A DNA stretch of 64,000 nt from Rhizobium sp. RM (GTDB lineage Bacteria; Pseudomonadota; Alphaproteobacteria; Rhizobiales; Rhizobiaceae), in NCBI RefSeq assembly GCF_013390595.1, contig NZ_JACAWV010000008.1:496001-560000 (forward strand), read 5' to 3'. The notes below the pieces were generated by a model. It saw nothing but the letters and a program-made list of their open reading frames with translations. It had not been told where the DNA came from and ran no database searches. Below are positions 36,331 through 45,347 of this stretch, in pieces (positions within the stretch are counted from its first letter, which is position 1; the number at the start of each line of letters is the position of its first letter). A program made the position numbers and the translations under genes.

Positions 36331-36357
36331 CAGACAAAGAATTTAAGGGTAGGGCGA

Positions 36358-37515
36358 ATGGCGAAAACTTTGGGACCGGTGAAACGGAAATTCAGTCCTT
36401 GGAACAGTCCCGATGCGGTTCCGTTTATCCGTTTTGAAAATGTCACCAAGCGCTTCGGTGACTTTGTCGCTGTCAACGATCTGACCCTCGATATTTATGA
36501 ACGCGAGTTCTTTTCGCTTCTTGGCCCTTCCGGCTGCGGAAAGACGACGCTGATGCGCATGCTGGCCGGTTTCGAGGACCCGACGTCGGGTCGTATCTTG
36601 TTGCAGGGAAAAGATATTTCCGGCGTGCCGCCCTACAAGCGCCCGACCAACATGATGTTCCAGTCCTATGCCCTGTTTCCGCATATGAGCGTTGAAAAGA
36701 ACATTGCATTCGGTCTGGAGCAGGATGGACTGCCCAAAGCGGATATTGCCAACCGCGTCGCGGAAATGCTGCGCCTCGTCAAACTGACCGAGTTTGCCAA
36801 ACGCAAGCCCAGCCAGCTTTCAGGCGGACAGCGGCAGCGTGTGGCACTGGCGCGTTCGCTCGCCAAGCAGCCTAAGGTTTTGCTTCTGGATGAACCGCTT
36901 GGCGCGCTCGACAAGAAGTTGCGCGAAGAAACCCAATTCGAGTTGATGGACTTGCAGCAAACGCTTGGCCTGACCTTCCTGATCGTCACGCACGATCAGG
37001 AAGAGGCGATGACCGTGTCCGACCGGATCGCGGTCATGGACAAGGGCATTGTCGTTCAGGTTGCGACACCTGCGGAAATCTATGAGGCGCCAAACAGCCG
37101 CTACGTCGCGGACTTCATCGGTGACATCAATATTTTCGACGCGACCGTCGCCTCCAATGATTCCGCCGCTGGAAAACCCGGGGCCGTTACGCTGGATTGC
37201 GACGGGCTAAAGGTTACAGTCGAACAGGAATGCTCGGCCGTTCCCGGCAACAAGGTTGCCTTCGCCATTCGTCCAGAAAAGGTCCGTATTTCGCTCGACC
37301 AGCCTGCGGACACCTCAGTGAACGCCGCCTATGGCGAAGTCTGGGATATCGGCTATCTCGGCGACTTCTCGATCTTCATTGTCAAACTGGCAGACGGGCG
37401 TGTCATTCGTGCGGCCCAGGCCAACGTCTCTCGTCTCGTCGATCGCCCGATCACCTTCGGCGACATGGTCTGGTTGAAATGGACGCCGGATTCCGGTCTG
37501 GTTCTGACGCGTTGA
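36358..37515 (+). CDS. potG: Putrescine ABC transporter ATP-binding protein PotG
   Basis: This 385-residue ATPase has Walker [17 protein letters not shown] (about 60-75), signature [14 protein letters not shown], Walker [16 protein letters not shown], the H-loop VTHDQEEA and a C-terminal TOBE domain ([10 protein letters not shown]). The ATG at 36358 follows AAGGGTAGGGCGA; a TTG-started extension from 36247 would translate the hairpin region and is rejected. It energises PotHI. The N-terminal tail (about 25 residues before the ABC core) is typical of PotG. Confidence 0.94.
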   Translation: MAKTLGPVKRKFSPWNSPDAVPFIRFENVTKRFGDFVAVNDLTLDIYEREFFSLLGPSGCGKTTLMRMLAGFEDPTSGRILLQGKDISGVPPYKRPTNMMFQSYALFPHMSVEKNIAFGLEQDGLPKADIANRVAEMLRLVKLTEFAKRKPSQLSGGQRQRVALARSLAKQPKVLLLDEPLGALDKKLREETQFELMDLQQTLGLTFLIVTHDQEEAMTVSDRIAVMDKGIVVQVATPAEIYEAPNSRYVADFIGDINIFDATVASNDSAAGKPGAVTLDCDGLKVTVEQECSAVPGNKVAFAIRPEKVRISLDQPADTSVNAAYGEVWDIGYLGDFSIFIVKLADGRVIRAAQANVSRLVDRPITFGDMVWLKWTPDSGLVLTR

Positions 37516-37527
37516 GGAGGGGCTGAC

Positions 37528-38436
37528 ATGGCAACCACCACTCCAGAAAACCGGCAAAGCCCCTGGCGATGGCTGGTCGTTGCGGTTCCTTATTTCTGGT
37601 TGCTGCTTTTTTTTGCAGCGCCCTTCTTCATTATTTTGAAGATATCGCTGTCCGATACCGCGATTGCCATGCCGCCCTACACGCCCGTTTTCGAAGGGTT
37701 TTCGAAGCTGGGCGAATTTTTCTCCCAACTGGATTTTGAGAACTACATCTTCCTGACGGAAGATCCGCTCTACGTGGACGCCTATCTCTCCTCGTTGCGG
37801 ATTGCACTGATTTCCACCTTCCTGCTGTTGCTGATCGGTTATCCGATGGCACTCGCCATGGCGCGGGCGCCTTCAAGTGTGCGACCGACCTTGGTTATGC
37901 TCGTCATCCTGCCCTTCTGGACATCGTTTCTGATCCGCGTTTACGCATGGATCGGCATCTTGAAGCCGGAAGGTCTGCTGACAGTTCTCTTTCAATGGAT
38001 CGGTCTTCTCGGGCCTGACCAGCAGGTCAATATTTTCCGCACAGAGACGGCGATCTTCATCGGCATCGTTTATTCGTACCTGCCATTCATGGTGCTGCCG
38101 CTCTATTCGGCACTTGAAAAGCTGGACAACACCCTGCTGGAAGCTGCGGCAGATCTCGGCTGCCCGCCCTGGAAAGCCTTCTGGAAGATCACCTTTCCAC
38201 TGTCATTGCCGGGCGTGATTGCCGGGTCGATGATCTGCTTCATTCCGATTACCGGCGAGTTCGTCATCCCGGATCTTCTGGGTGGCGCACAGACCCTGAT
38301 GATTGGCAAGACGCTCTGGACCGAGTTCTTCGGCAATCGCGACTGGCCTCTGGCTTCTGCCGTTGCCGTGTTGTTGCTGCTTTTGCTTGTGGTGCCAATA
38401 GCCATCTTCCAGAACCAGCAGAAGAAGGTGGGGTGA
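37528..38436 (+). CDS. potH: Putrescine ABC transporter permease PotH
   Basis: This 302-residue inner-membrane permease has about six TM segments, with the first at about 18-42 (VAVPYFWLLLFFAAPFFIIL). The EAA loop LLEAAADLGCPPWKAFWKIT (about 202-221) contacts PotG. A GAGGAGG ribosome site precedes the ATG. It lies 12 nt after potG and 4 nt before potI, forming the heterodimeric channel with PotI. Confidence 0.93.
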   Translation: MATTTPENRQSPWRWLVVAVPYFWLLLFFAAPFFIILKISLSDTAIAMPPYTPVFEGFSKLGEFFSQLDFENYIFLTEDPLYVDAYLSSLRIALISTFLLLLIGYPMALAMARAPSSVRPTLVMLVILPFWTSFLIRVYAWIGILKPEGLLTVLFQWIGLLGPDQQVNIFRTETAIFIGIVYSYLPFMVLPLYSALEKLDNTLLEAAADLGCPPWKAFWKITFPLSLPGVIAGSMICFIPITGEFVIPDLLGGAQTLMIGKTLWTEFFGNRDWPLASAVAVLLLLLLVVPIAIFQNQQKKVG

Positions 38437-38440
38437 AGCC

Positions 38441-39253
38441 ATGAAGCGCGGCAAATTCGATATTACCGTTCTAACGCTCGGTTTCGCGTTCCTCTACATC
38501 CCGATCATCATTCTGGTCGTCTACTCGTTCAATGCTTCCAAGCTGGTCACCGTCTGGGGCGGTTTCTCATTGCAATGGTATTCGGCGATGTGGTCGAACC
38601 AGGGCTTGATGGATGCTGCTTGGGTGACACTTCGTGTGGGTATTCTCAGCGCCACGATTGGTACGATTCTGGGAACCCTTGCAGCCTTGTCGCTCACCCG
38701 GTTTGCGCGCTTTCCGGGGCGTGTGCTGTTTTCAGGAATGATCTATGCGCCGCTGGTCATGCCGGAGGTAATTACCGGCCTGTCGCTGCTGCTGCTGTTT
38801 GTTGCCGTCGGTGTCGACCGTGGTTTCTGGACGGTCGTTATCGCTCACACGACCTTTACCATGTGTTACGTGGCAATCGTGGTGCAGTCGCGGCTATTGA
38901 CCTTCGACCGTAGTCTGGAGGAGGCCGCACTCGATCTGGGTTGCCCGCCGGTCAAGACCTTCTTCCGCATCACCCTGCCACTGATTTTCCCGGCGGTGAT
39001 CGCCGGCTGGATGCTGGCCTTTACGCTCTCGCTGGATGACCTTGTGATTGCAAGCTTCGCAACCGGTCCCGGCGCAACGACGCTGCCGATCAAGATTTAT
39101 TCGCAGGTCCGTCTTGGCGTTACACCGGAAATCAACGCGATTTGTACGATCCTTATCGGCCTCGTCACCATTGGAGTGATCGCTGCGTCGGTAGCCTCGA
39201 AGCGCACTGAACTGCAGCGTATGAGGGACGAACACGTGGCGGCCAGAAATTGA
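38441..39253 (+). CDS. potI: Putrescine ABC transporter permease PotI
   Basis: This 270-residue membrane permease has the PotC/PotI pattern. TM1 is TLGFAFLYIPIIILVVYSFN. The EAA loop is LEEAALDLGCPPVKTFFRIT, and the conserved TLSLDDLVIASFATGPGATT segment follows. It is the last pot gene. No terminator directly follows it. The next hairpin with a T run is 260 nt away and probably belongs to a separate small transcript. Confidence 0.93.
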   Translation: MKRGKFDITVLTLGFAFLYIPIIILVVYSFNASKLVTVWGGFSLQWYSAMWSNQGLMDAAWVTLRVGILSATIGTILGTLAALSLTRFARFPGRVLFSGMIYAPLVMPEVITGLSLLLLFVAVGVDRGFWTVVIAHTTFTMCYVAIVVQSRLLTFDRSLEEAALDLGCPPVKTFFRITLPLIFPAVIAGWMLAFTLSLDDLVIASFATGPGATTLPIKIYSQVRLGVTPEINAICTILIGLVTIGVIAASVASKRTELQRMRDEHVAARN

Positions 39254-39380
39254 AAAAAGGCGTCTGGCAATCGAACCTTTCCGCATCGCTTGATTGTTTC
39301 GGAACGGGAGATTGTCGCAATACGAGACGCCGTACGGTATCGAAATAGGATTTTTCGTCGGTAATTGATCGATCGCAGTT

Positions 39381-39395
39381 TTAACTGCTTGTTAA
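39381..39395. promoter_or_regulatory. Perfect CtrA-type site TTAA-N7-TTAA after potI
   Basis: TTAACTGCTTGTTAA lies in the 316-nt gap between potI and the convergent permease gene, 120 nt before a strong + strand terminator. No protein gene starts in the gap, so a small RNA is the natural candidate for a controlled transcript. Confidence 0.55.
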
Positions 39396-39411
39396 GACGG
39401 GTTGGCGGAAA

Positions 39412-39541
39412 GTAAATCCAACGCAGGGTCGTCCTTCTTGTGGCGACCGGGGCTCATGATTTTCGAATTGCGAGACTATTCCCCTCACTCTCGTTGTAAA
39501 AGCACATCTTATACAGGCGGTCGAAAGACCGCCTTTCTTTT
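39412..39541 (+). ncRNA. Candidate CtrA-controlled small RNA
   Basis: The 5' end is estimated from the CtrA-type site; the 3' end is set by a Rho-independent terminator. That terminator has AGGCGGTC (39515-39522), a GAAA loop and GACCGCCT (39527-39534), followed by TTCTTTTT. A second stem, GGTCG/CGACC (39427-39431 and 39444-39448), lies near the 5' end. Between them is an unpaired pyrimidine-rich stretch (ATTCCCCTCACTCTC) that could pair with Shine-Dalgarno sequences. No convincing ORF. It could also be a long 3' UTR of potFGHI. Confidence 0.5.
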
Positions 39542-39569
39542 TGGTGTCATTGGCCTACTTCAAAAAATG

Positions 39570-41222
39570 CTACTCGGGGTGGTCCATCGACTTCGAAACT
39601 AGCAAGACCGGCACCAGTCCAGCGATAATGATGATGATGGCCGGAATAGCGGCATCCTGTACCTTTGCGCGCGATGCATCCTCGTAAACGAGGGTTGCCA
39701 GTGTATTGAAGCCGAAAGGCCGCAGCAAAATGGTCGCGGGCAGTTCTTTCAAGGATTCGATCAGCACCAGCAGCGATGCAGTCAGTGCTGCTGGGCGCAT
39801 GTTGGGCAAAAGTACGCTGACCAGCGTTTGCAGGCGGTTACGACCGAGCGTTCGCGCCGCCATGTCGATATGCGGCGACAACTTGTGAAAGCCGGCGTCC
39901 AGCGTGCCCTCAGCCATCGTCATGAAACGCACTGCATGGGCATAGATGATCGCAAAGGCGGTGCCGGATAGAAGCAGCCCGCTCGAGAAACCGAAATGCG
40001 ATCGCAAAAAGCCATCGACCTGGTTATCGAACCCGGCCAGCGGGATGAGCACACCAATCGCAAGCACGGTTCCAGGTACGCCATATCCCATGGACCCAAG
40101 GCGCGCTGCCACCTTCGACGTGGGCGAACGGTTGACACGCAAGGCATAGGAAAAAACGAAGGCTGCAACAAGCGTAACAAGCGCCGCTGAGACAGAGACC
40201 TGGAAACTATGTCCCAGTGCTTTGAGAAGGCGCGGTGCAAGAAACATGTCCAGCCGTTTGACCGCGTAACCGCCCAGCACGCTGACGGGAATGAAAAAGC
40301 CGCTCAGTATTGGCAGGACACAGAAGAGTGGCGCTGCCCAACGGCGCCAGCCCTTAAGGCTTTTCAGCGCATGCCGCTGCGCCATGTTCGTGGCTTTTGG
40401 CGAGGAGAAACGCTGTTTTTCCCGCGCGTTTCGCTCGATGACGATCAGCGCGCCGACAACCACAAGGATCACGGCGGCAATCTGTGTCGCATTTGCTAGG
40501 TTGCCACGGTTGAGCCAGGTTTCGTAAATCGTGAAGGTCAGCGTTTGCACGCCAAGATATTCAACCGCGCCAATATCGTTCAGCGTCTCCATCAAAACCA
40601 GCGACAGGCCAATGGCGATGGCGGGACGGGCCATTGGCAACTGCACCGACAAGAAGACGTTAAACGGTTTTGCACCAAGCGTTCGCGCGGCTTCGGCGGC
40701 AAAACGTCCCTGCATGGAGAAGGCGGCACGGGCGGAGAGATAGACATAGGGATAGAGGACGGAACTGAGAACAAGAACTGCGCCGCCAAGCGAGCGGACG
40801 TCAGGAAACCAGTAGTCGCGAATGCTGTGATAACCGAAAAGGGCGCGAATAGCGCTTTGCACCGGTCCGGTGAAATCCAGAAATTCACCAAAGGCATAGG
40901 CTGCCAGATAGGCAGGAATGGCAAGCGGCAGAACCAGCGCGAAGGAAAACACGCGGCGTAACGGAAATTCGAATGTGGTAACAAGCCAGGCGCAGACAAT
41001 GCCGAAGAAAGCAGTGGCCAGAGCCGTCATCGACAAAAGAAGGAAGGTTCGCAATCCGGCACGTGGCAGCACATTGACCAGAAGATGATGCCAGCCATCG
41101 GTACTGCCGGTAAGTGCCAACCAGAAGATCGCCACGATAGGCATGGATGCAATGGCGGCGACAACAACGGTTGTGACGGGCAGCACCGTAAAACGCTTCG
41201 CTGCCGGAAGGGAAACCGCCAT
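39570..41222 (-). CDS. Iron-type ABC transporter permease (fused, orphan)
   Basis: This 550-residue membrane protein has two tandem permease domains, as in FbpB/SfuB ferric-iron permeases. The EAA-like loops are EAARTLGAKPFNVFLSVQLP and MAARTLGRNRLQTLVSVLLP. The ATG at 41222 is preferred to a TTG at 41249. No binding protein or ATPase gene is next to it, so partners must be encoded elsewhere. It lies downstream of pdhS1 on the same strand with a 9-bp hairpin between. The substrate is probably Fe3+ but could be another ligand (thiamine-type permeases share the fold). Confidence 0.82.
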   Translation of the reverse strand: MAVSLPAAKRFTVLPVTTVVVAAIASMPIVAIFWLALTGSTDGWHHLLVNVLPRAGLRTFLLLSMTALATAFFGIVCAWLVTTFEFPLRRVFSFALVLPLAIPAYLAAYAFGEFLDFTGPVQSAIRALFGYHSIRDYWFPDVRSLGGAVLVLSSVLYPYVYLSARAAFSMQGRFAAEAARTLGAKPFNVFLSVQLPMARPAIAIGLSLVLMETLNDIGAVEYLGVQTLTFTIYETWLNRGNLANATQIAAVILVVVGALIVIERNAREKQRFSSPKATNMAQRHALKSLKGWRRWAAPLFCVLPILSGFFIPVSVLGGYAVKRLDMFLAPRLLKALGHSFQVSVSAALVTLVAAFVFSYALRVNRSPTSKVAARLGSMGYGVPGTVLAIGVLIPLAGFDNQVDGFLRSHFGFSSGLLLSGTAFAIIYAHAVRFMTMAEGTLDAGFHKLSPHIDMAARTLGRNRLQTLVSVLLPNMRPAALTASLLVLIESLKELPATILLRPFGFNTLATLVYEDASRAKVQDAAIPAIIIIIAGLVPVLLVSKSMDHPE

Positions 41223-41254
41223 GGATGTGCCAGCCTGTCGTCTTGCCAAAACTT

Positions 41255-41277
41255 CGATGAGCCGTAGTGGCTCATCG
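41255..41277 (-). terminator. 9-bp perfect hairpin between pdhS1 and the permease gene
   Basis: CGATGAGCC and GGCTCATCG pair around a 5-nt loop. On the minus strand it is followed by AAGTTTTGG. It lies 25 nt after the pdhS1 stop and 32 nt before the permease ATG. It may be a terminator for pdhS1 or an element in the permease leader. Confidence 0.45.
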
Positions 41278-41302
41278 TCTGGCTAGCTAACGCGCCTCAG
41301 CC

Positions 41303-44300
41303 CTAGTTCGCAAGGACGCGCTGTGACGGAAATGTGATTTCCACCAGCGTTCCTTCGTTTGGGGTGGACGTGATGGAGAAATTGGCGCGGTTGGCGTCGA
41401 CCATCGCCTTGGTTAAGGGAAGGCCGAGTCCCGTGCCATCGCCGCGAACGCGTTTGCCTGACGAAGCGACCTGACGGAACGGCTTCATGGCCTGATCCAG
41501 TTCCGCACGGGTCATGCCGATACCGGTATCCCTGATCCGCAAGGTCACGCTGCCGTTTGCCTCGTAGGCTGTGGAAACGACGATCTGTCCGCCCGACGGC
41601 GTGAAGCGAATGGCATTCGACAGAATGTTGAGCACGATCTGTTTGATCGAGCGCAGATCGGCAACAATTTGCGGAACGGACTGCGAAAGAGCAGTTCGGA
41701 TGATGACACGCTGGTTGTTCGCCTGCGGCTGAACCAGCGATACGGCTTCTGCCACGGTTTCATTCAGCGCAACAGCGACAAAGTCGACGTCCATCTGACC
41801 AGCTTCGATCTTAGAAATATCCAGGAGATCGTTGACGATATCGAGAACGTGACGCCCGGAGCGTCCGATGTCGTTCGAATATTCGACATATCGCGGGTGG
41901 CCGATCGGACCGAAACGTTCCGTTGCCATCAGGTCGGAAAACCCGATAATTGCATTGAGCGGTGTGCGGATTTCGTGGCTGACACGCGCCAGAAAATCCG
42001 TCTTGTGGGCGTTGGCCGTTTCCGCCGCCCGTTTTGCGTTTCGCAATTCCTCTTCCGTCCGCTTCCACTGGGTAATATCGCGGATCACGGCGCAGTAGCC
42101 GTGCGAGGATTTAAGGCGTCCGATGGTCATGAACAGCGGCAGGAACCCGCCGGAGGCTTCGCGACCGATCACCTCACGCCCGTCATTCAGCACGCTTGCG
42201 ACGCCATTGTTGGCAAGCCCGGACAGATAATCGAGCACGGCGCGTTGGCTTTCATGCGCAAACAGCGTCACGAACGGCTTTCCGGCAATCTCGTCATTGT
42301 CGTAGTTGAAAAGTGCGCTGGCAGAGCGGTTCAAAGAGCGGATTTCACTCTCGTCACCCAGCAGAACGACACCATCCGTTGCCGTTTCCAGGATTGAATG
42401 AAGCTCTTCGACCTCGCCCTGCAGGGCGGAGAGAGATTCGTCTTCCGTTGCCGCTGTGTTTTCGGTCACTGCAATGCTCGCGGCGGCCGGCTCCGCGGCG
42501 GGGATAAGAGAAAGCATCAACGCTGTCGTTTCTTCCCAGCGGATCGATTGCAGACGTGCCTTGACCGGGATCACGTCGTTCTCGGCATTCACGATGACCA
42601 TCCCACCTTCATGGCCGGGCATGCCCTCCAGATCCTGTCGCTGCAACAGCGCGTCCAGTCCGCCGACCTCTTCGAGCTCGCTGGTGGAATCATAGCCTGT
42701 AAGGCGCAGGAAATCTGGATTGGCGTGGATCAACCGCTCGCCAGCATGGACAAGCAGTGCAACGGGCATTTGATCCAGCGTTTCCGCAGTGAGTGAATCA
42801 GACGAACGTGTGCGCGATGGGCTCACCTGTGCGGCAACATCCGTTGCAGGTGCCACAGCGGCCTCGTCTTCAGAAGCTTCGACATCCGTTGCTGCCGTCG
42901 TGACGGCAGGCTGTTCGCCGCGCACGTAATCGGCAAACAGATCCTCTTCTTCGGCCTCGACAGCATCCTCGACCGATGTCTCAGACTGTTCCGTGCTTGT
43001 TGCCGCAACACCGGTATCGATTTCAGGTTCGGCGGGTTCGCTCACCGCACTTGCCGCCTCTTCCTCCCTCGCAGGAACGGCCTGTTCCTCGTCAGAATGG
43101 TCGGTTGGCGCAAGCGTTCTGCCGATTTCCCGGAAGGCAGCCTGTTCGCTGGCGCTCAACGCCTCCCGAGACCGTGCGCGCCGCTCTTCGAGCTGGACCA
43201 CCTTGTCGGAATAGCGGCGCCCAGGTGTGAGTGTAATGTCCAGGACCGGGACTTCAAACTCCGGCGGCGTATAATCGCGGCTTGTGTCTTCGATCGGCGT
43301 ATCGTCCGCCACGTCAGCGGGCGCGTCATCTTCAAACGCCGCTGCGCTGTTTTCCTCGATCACATCGACGGTTGCTTCGCCGACATCGTCTTCCTCGGGC
43401 AACGCCAACAATGTTTGGCTTTCCTCATCGGCGGCAATTGTGGACGGCGCAGTCGGTGCCTCGGTCTTTGTTGCGAAAGTCAGGCCGATAGCATGCGGGT
43501 CTTCCACTGCATCTGCCAGACGCACAATGCCGAACCCACGGAAACCATCGAATTCGCGTGAGCGGGTGTAGGTAGGCAGGGCCGCAAGATCGATCGGCAC
43601 GACGAGCGAGGTATTTTCCACCGGCCAGTAGATCGTCTTGCCGGACCAGGTATCGCGGCGACCGAGAAGCTCACGGATTTTGCCATCTGTGTCGAGATTG
43701 AAGAGCGCTGCGACGTCAGCGAAGTTCATCCCGTCGACTGCAGCCGCTTTAGCACCAACAGCTTCGGCAAACTCATGCGATATGGAGCTGAAGCGTCCCT
43801 CGGCATCGATTTTCCAGACGAAACGTGACGCGCGTGATGTCGGATTGAAGACGAAAGAACTCACCGCGTCAGTCTCGTCTCCGACAACGGCATCGGTGTC
43901 CAGTGGTGAAACAGGAGACATCTTTGTCTCAACCGTCTCGATAGGCGCTTCCGTCGTTTCGGTTGCCATTTCGGCAATCTCTACATGCTCAACGGTGTGA
44001 CGAACTTCGTCTTCGGCCTCTTCGGTCGGCAGTATCAATTCGGCCTGCTCATCCTCCGAATTTGAGATGGCGATCGACGGTGTGTCGTCGCTTTCCGTCG
44101 GATCGGCTGAAAACTCGAAGTCCTGAGCCGTATCTGAGACGACTGTATCCTCGTCGACGTCCACGAACTCCTCGACATCATCCACATCCTCGATGTCGGC
44201 GACGGCATCGAGGATCGATGCAAAGGATGTCGTTTCAACCGTCGGCGTGGCGACGTCTTCTACCGATGCGACAAGAGACGGAGGAGTGATGGTTTCCAGT

Positions 44301-45007
44301 GGCTGGTCATCGCCAAAATCGCTGACAGGGTCGAGCCTGCCAAGGGCGGTTTCAACCACGAACAGCAGGTTCAGTTCGGGCGACTGCGTAATCTGCCCGG
44401 TCGCGGCGGGCAGATAGCCCTTGCCGGTCGGCACTGGGCGTTTCACCAGTCGTCCCGACTGGCCGGAGGCCATGCTTACAAGCGTTCTCGCGGTGCTTGG
44501 TGTGATGCCGAGTGCGGAGAAACCGGTTGATGCCGCGATAATGGCGGATCTGTCATCCAGCACGGCCATATGGATGTCAGGGTCGTCAAAGCCCTCGATC
44601 ATGCGGCGGGCACACTCGGCCATATCGGGGGGTGTCTGATCGGTAAAGGCAGAAAAAAGAATGGCGCTTTGACCAAGCTCAGCTTCAATGACTTCTACCT
44701 TCGCTCGGACGGGCAGGCTCTTGAAACCCGAATTGATTCGAATGGTGACGGGCAGGCTCTCGCCGATCCCCGAAAGTCGGGCCGCAGTCGCTGACAGTTG
44801 GCGGAATGTGACGTCCTGCCGTTTTGGTCCCTGCTCGAGAAAGTCGTAGACCATAGGCGTGCCGAACAGTGCTGCTCCGCGTCCGTTTGCCCATAGAACG
44901 GTTTCCAGATCCATGGAAAACAGCGCCATTGCCTCACCGCGGCCGAAACCTTCCCGCACACGTTCATGCACTGCGATATCGATAAAGGGATATTGAACGG
45001 CGGGCAT
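41303..45007 (-). CDS. pdhS1: PdhS-family cell-cycle sensor histidine kinase
   Basis: This 1234-residue cytoplasmic kinase has no membrane segment. Its N-terminal PAS-like region starts MPAVQYPFIDIAVHERVREG. Two long acidic Glu/Asp/Thr-rich linkers follow (about 210-400 and 520-730), with PAS-like blocks at about 395-515, 745-840 and 870-985. The HisKA dimerisation helix has phospho-acceptor His1011 in ARVSHEIRTPLNAIIGFSDL. The HATPase has ILSNAIRFTPSGG, IRDTGIGMT and GDGTGLGLPL. The HisKA motif groups it with PleC/DivJ/PdhS kinases that act on DivK. I recall PdhS1 as the A. fabrum kinase at this locus. ATG 45007 is preferred to 45061. Confidence 0.88.
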   Translation of the reverse strand: MPAVQYPFIDIAVHERVREGFGRGEAMALFSMDLETVLWANGRGAALFGTPMVYDFLEQGPKRQDVTFRQLSATAARLSGIGESLPVTIRINSGFKSLPVRAKVEVIEAELGQSAILFSAFTDQTPPDMAECARRMIEGFDDPDIHMAVLDDRSAIIAASTGFSALGITPSTARTLVSMASGQSGRLVKRPVPTGKGYLPAATGQITQSPELNLLFVVETALGRLDPVSDFGDDQPLETITPPSLVASVEDVATPTVETTSFASILDAVADIEDVDDVEEFVDVDEDTVVSDTAQDFEFSADPTESDDTPSIAISNSEDEQAELILPTEEAEDEVRHTVEHVEIAEMATETTEAPIETVETKMSPVSPLDTDAVVGDETDAVSSFVFNPTSRASRFVWKIDAEGRFSSISHEFAEAVGAKAAAVDGMNFADVAALFNLDTDGKIRELLGRRDTWSGKTIYWPVENTSLVVPIDLAALPTYTRSREFDGFRGFGIVRLADAVEDPHAIGLTFATKTEAPTAPSTIAADEESQTLLALPEEDDVGEATVDVIEENSAAAFEDDAPADVADDTPIEDTSRDYTPPEFEVPVLDITLTPGRRYSDKVVQLEERRARSREALSASEQAAFREIGRTLAPTDHSDEEQAVPAREEEAASAVSEPAEPEIDTGVAATSTEQSETSVEDAVEAEEEDLFADYVRGEQPAVTTAATDVEASEDEAAVAPATDVAAQVSPSRTRSSDSLTAETLDQMPVALLVHAGERLIHANPDFLRLTGYDSTSELEEVGGLDALLQRQDLEGMPGHEGGMVIVNAENDVIPVKARLQSIRWEETTALMLSLIPAAEPAAASIAVTENTAATEDESLSALQGEVEELHSILETATDGVVLLGDESEIRSLNRSASALFNYDNDEIAGKPFVTLFAHESQRAVLDYLSGLANNGVASVLNDGREVIGREASGGFLPLFMTIGRLKSSHGYCAVIRDITQWKRTEEELRNAKRAAETANAHKTDFLARVSHEIRTPLNAIIGFSDLMATERFGPIGHPRYVEYSNDIGRSGRHVLDIVNDLLDISKIEAGQMDVDFVAVALNETVAEAVSLVQPQANNQRVIIRTALSQSVPQIVADLRSIKQIVLNILSNAIRFTPSGGQIVVSTAYEANGSVTLRIRDTGIGMTRAELDQAMKPFRQVASSGKRVRGDGTGLGLPLTKAMVDANRANFSITSTPNEGTLVEITFPSQRVLAN

Positions 45008-45094
45008 GTCGAAACCTATTCTGGCACTACCGGACCTCGTGCGGTTTCGTCGCTTCCTCATGAAGCCGAAATCTGAACCCGCACAGGCACCACG

Positions 45095-45109
45095 TTAACA
45101 GAATTTTAA
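45095..45109. promoter_or_regulatory. Perfect CtrA-type site TTAA-N7-TTAA upstream of pdhS1
   Basis: TTAACAGAATTTTAA lies 87 nt before the pdhS1 start codon at 45007, in the 340-nt gap between pdhS1 and tRNA-His. PdhS-family kinases act upstream of DivK and CtrA, so the site would close a feedback loop. A further TTAACAT half-site is at 45164. Apart from these sites the rest of the gap shows no gene; the antisense ORF over the tRNA is spurious. Confidence 0.65.
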
Positions 45110-45347
45110 ATAACTTCACAGGGCCGCACGGTCCATCGTCTGGCGCATTAATCGCCAAACAGAGTTAACATGAACAGGTGCGCAGAAGGAGACGGAAACT
45201 CAGTGCGTCACCATAATTGGAAGGAAAGCTCCACAGAAAATCCCTTGCCTTTCGAAAGCTTTTTCCGCAAAATTTAAACTGGGTCTTGCAAATCGGGAAA
45301 ACACCTTTTATTGGACCCTCCACGACGGCGCTTCGGCGCGTTGGTGT

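Noticed and set aside
39402-39602. 66-residue ORF on + after potI
   Set aside because: It reads through a strong terminator into the end of the convergent permease gene and has no ribosome site or conserved look.
45147-45168. TTAA pair upstream of pdhS1 with wide spacing
   Set aside because: The two halves are about 13 nt apart rather than 7, so this is only noted as a possible half-site.
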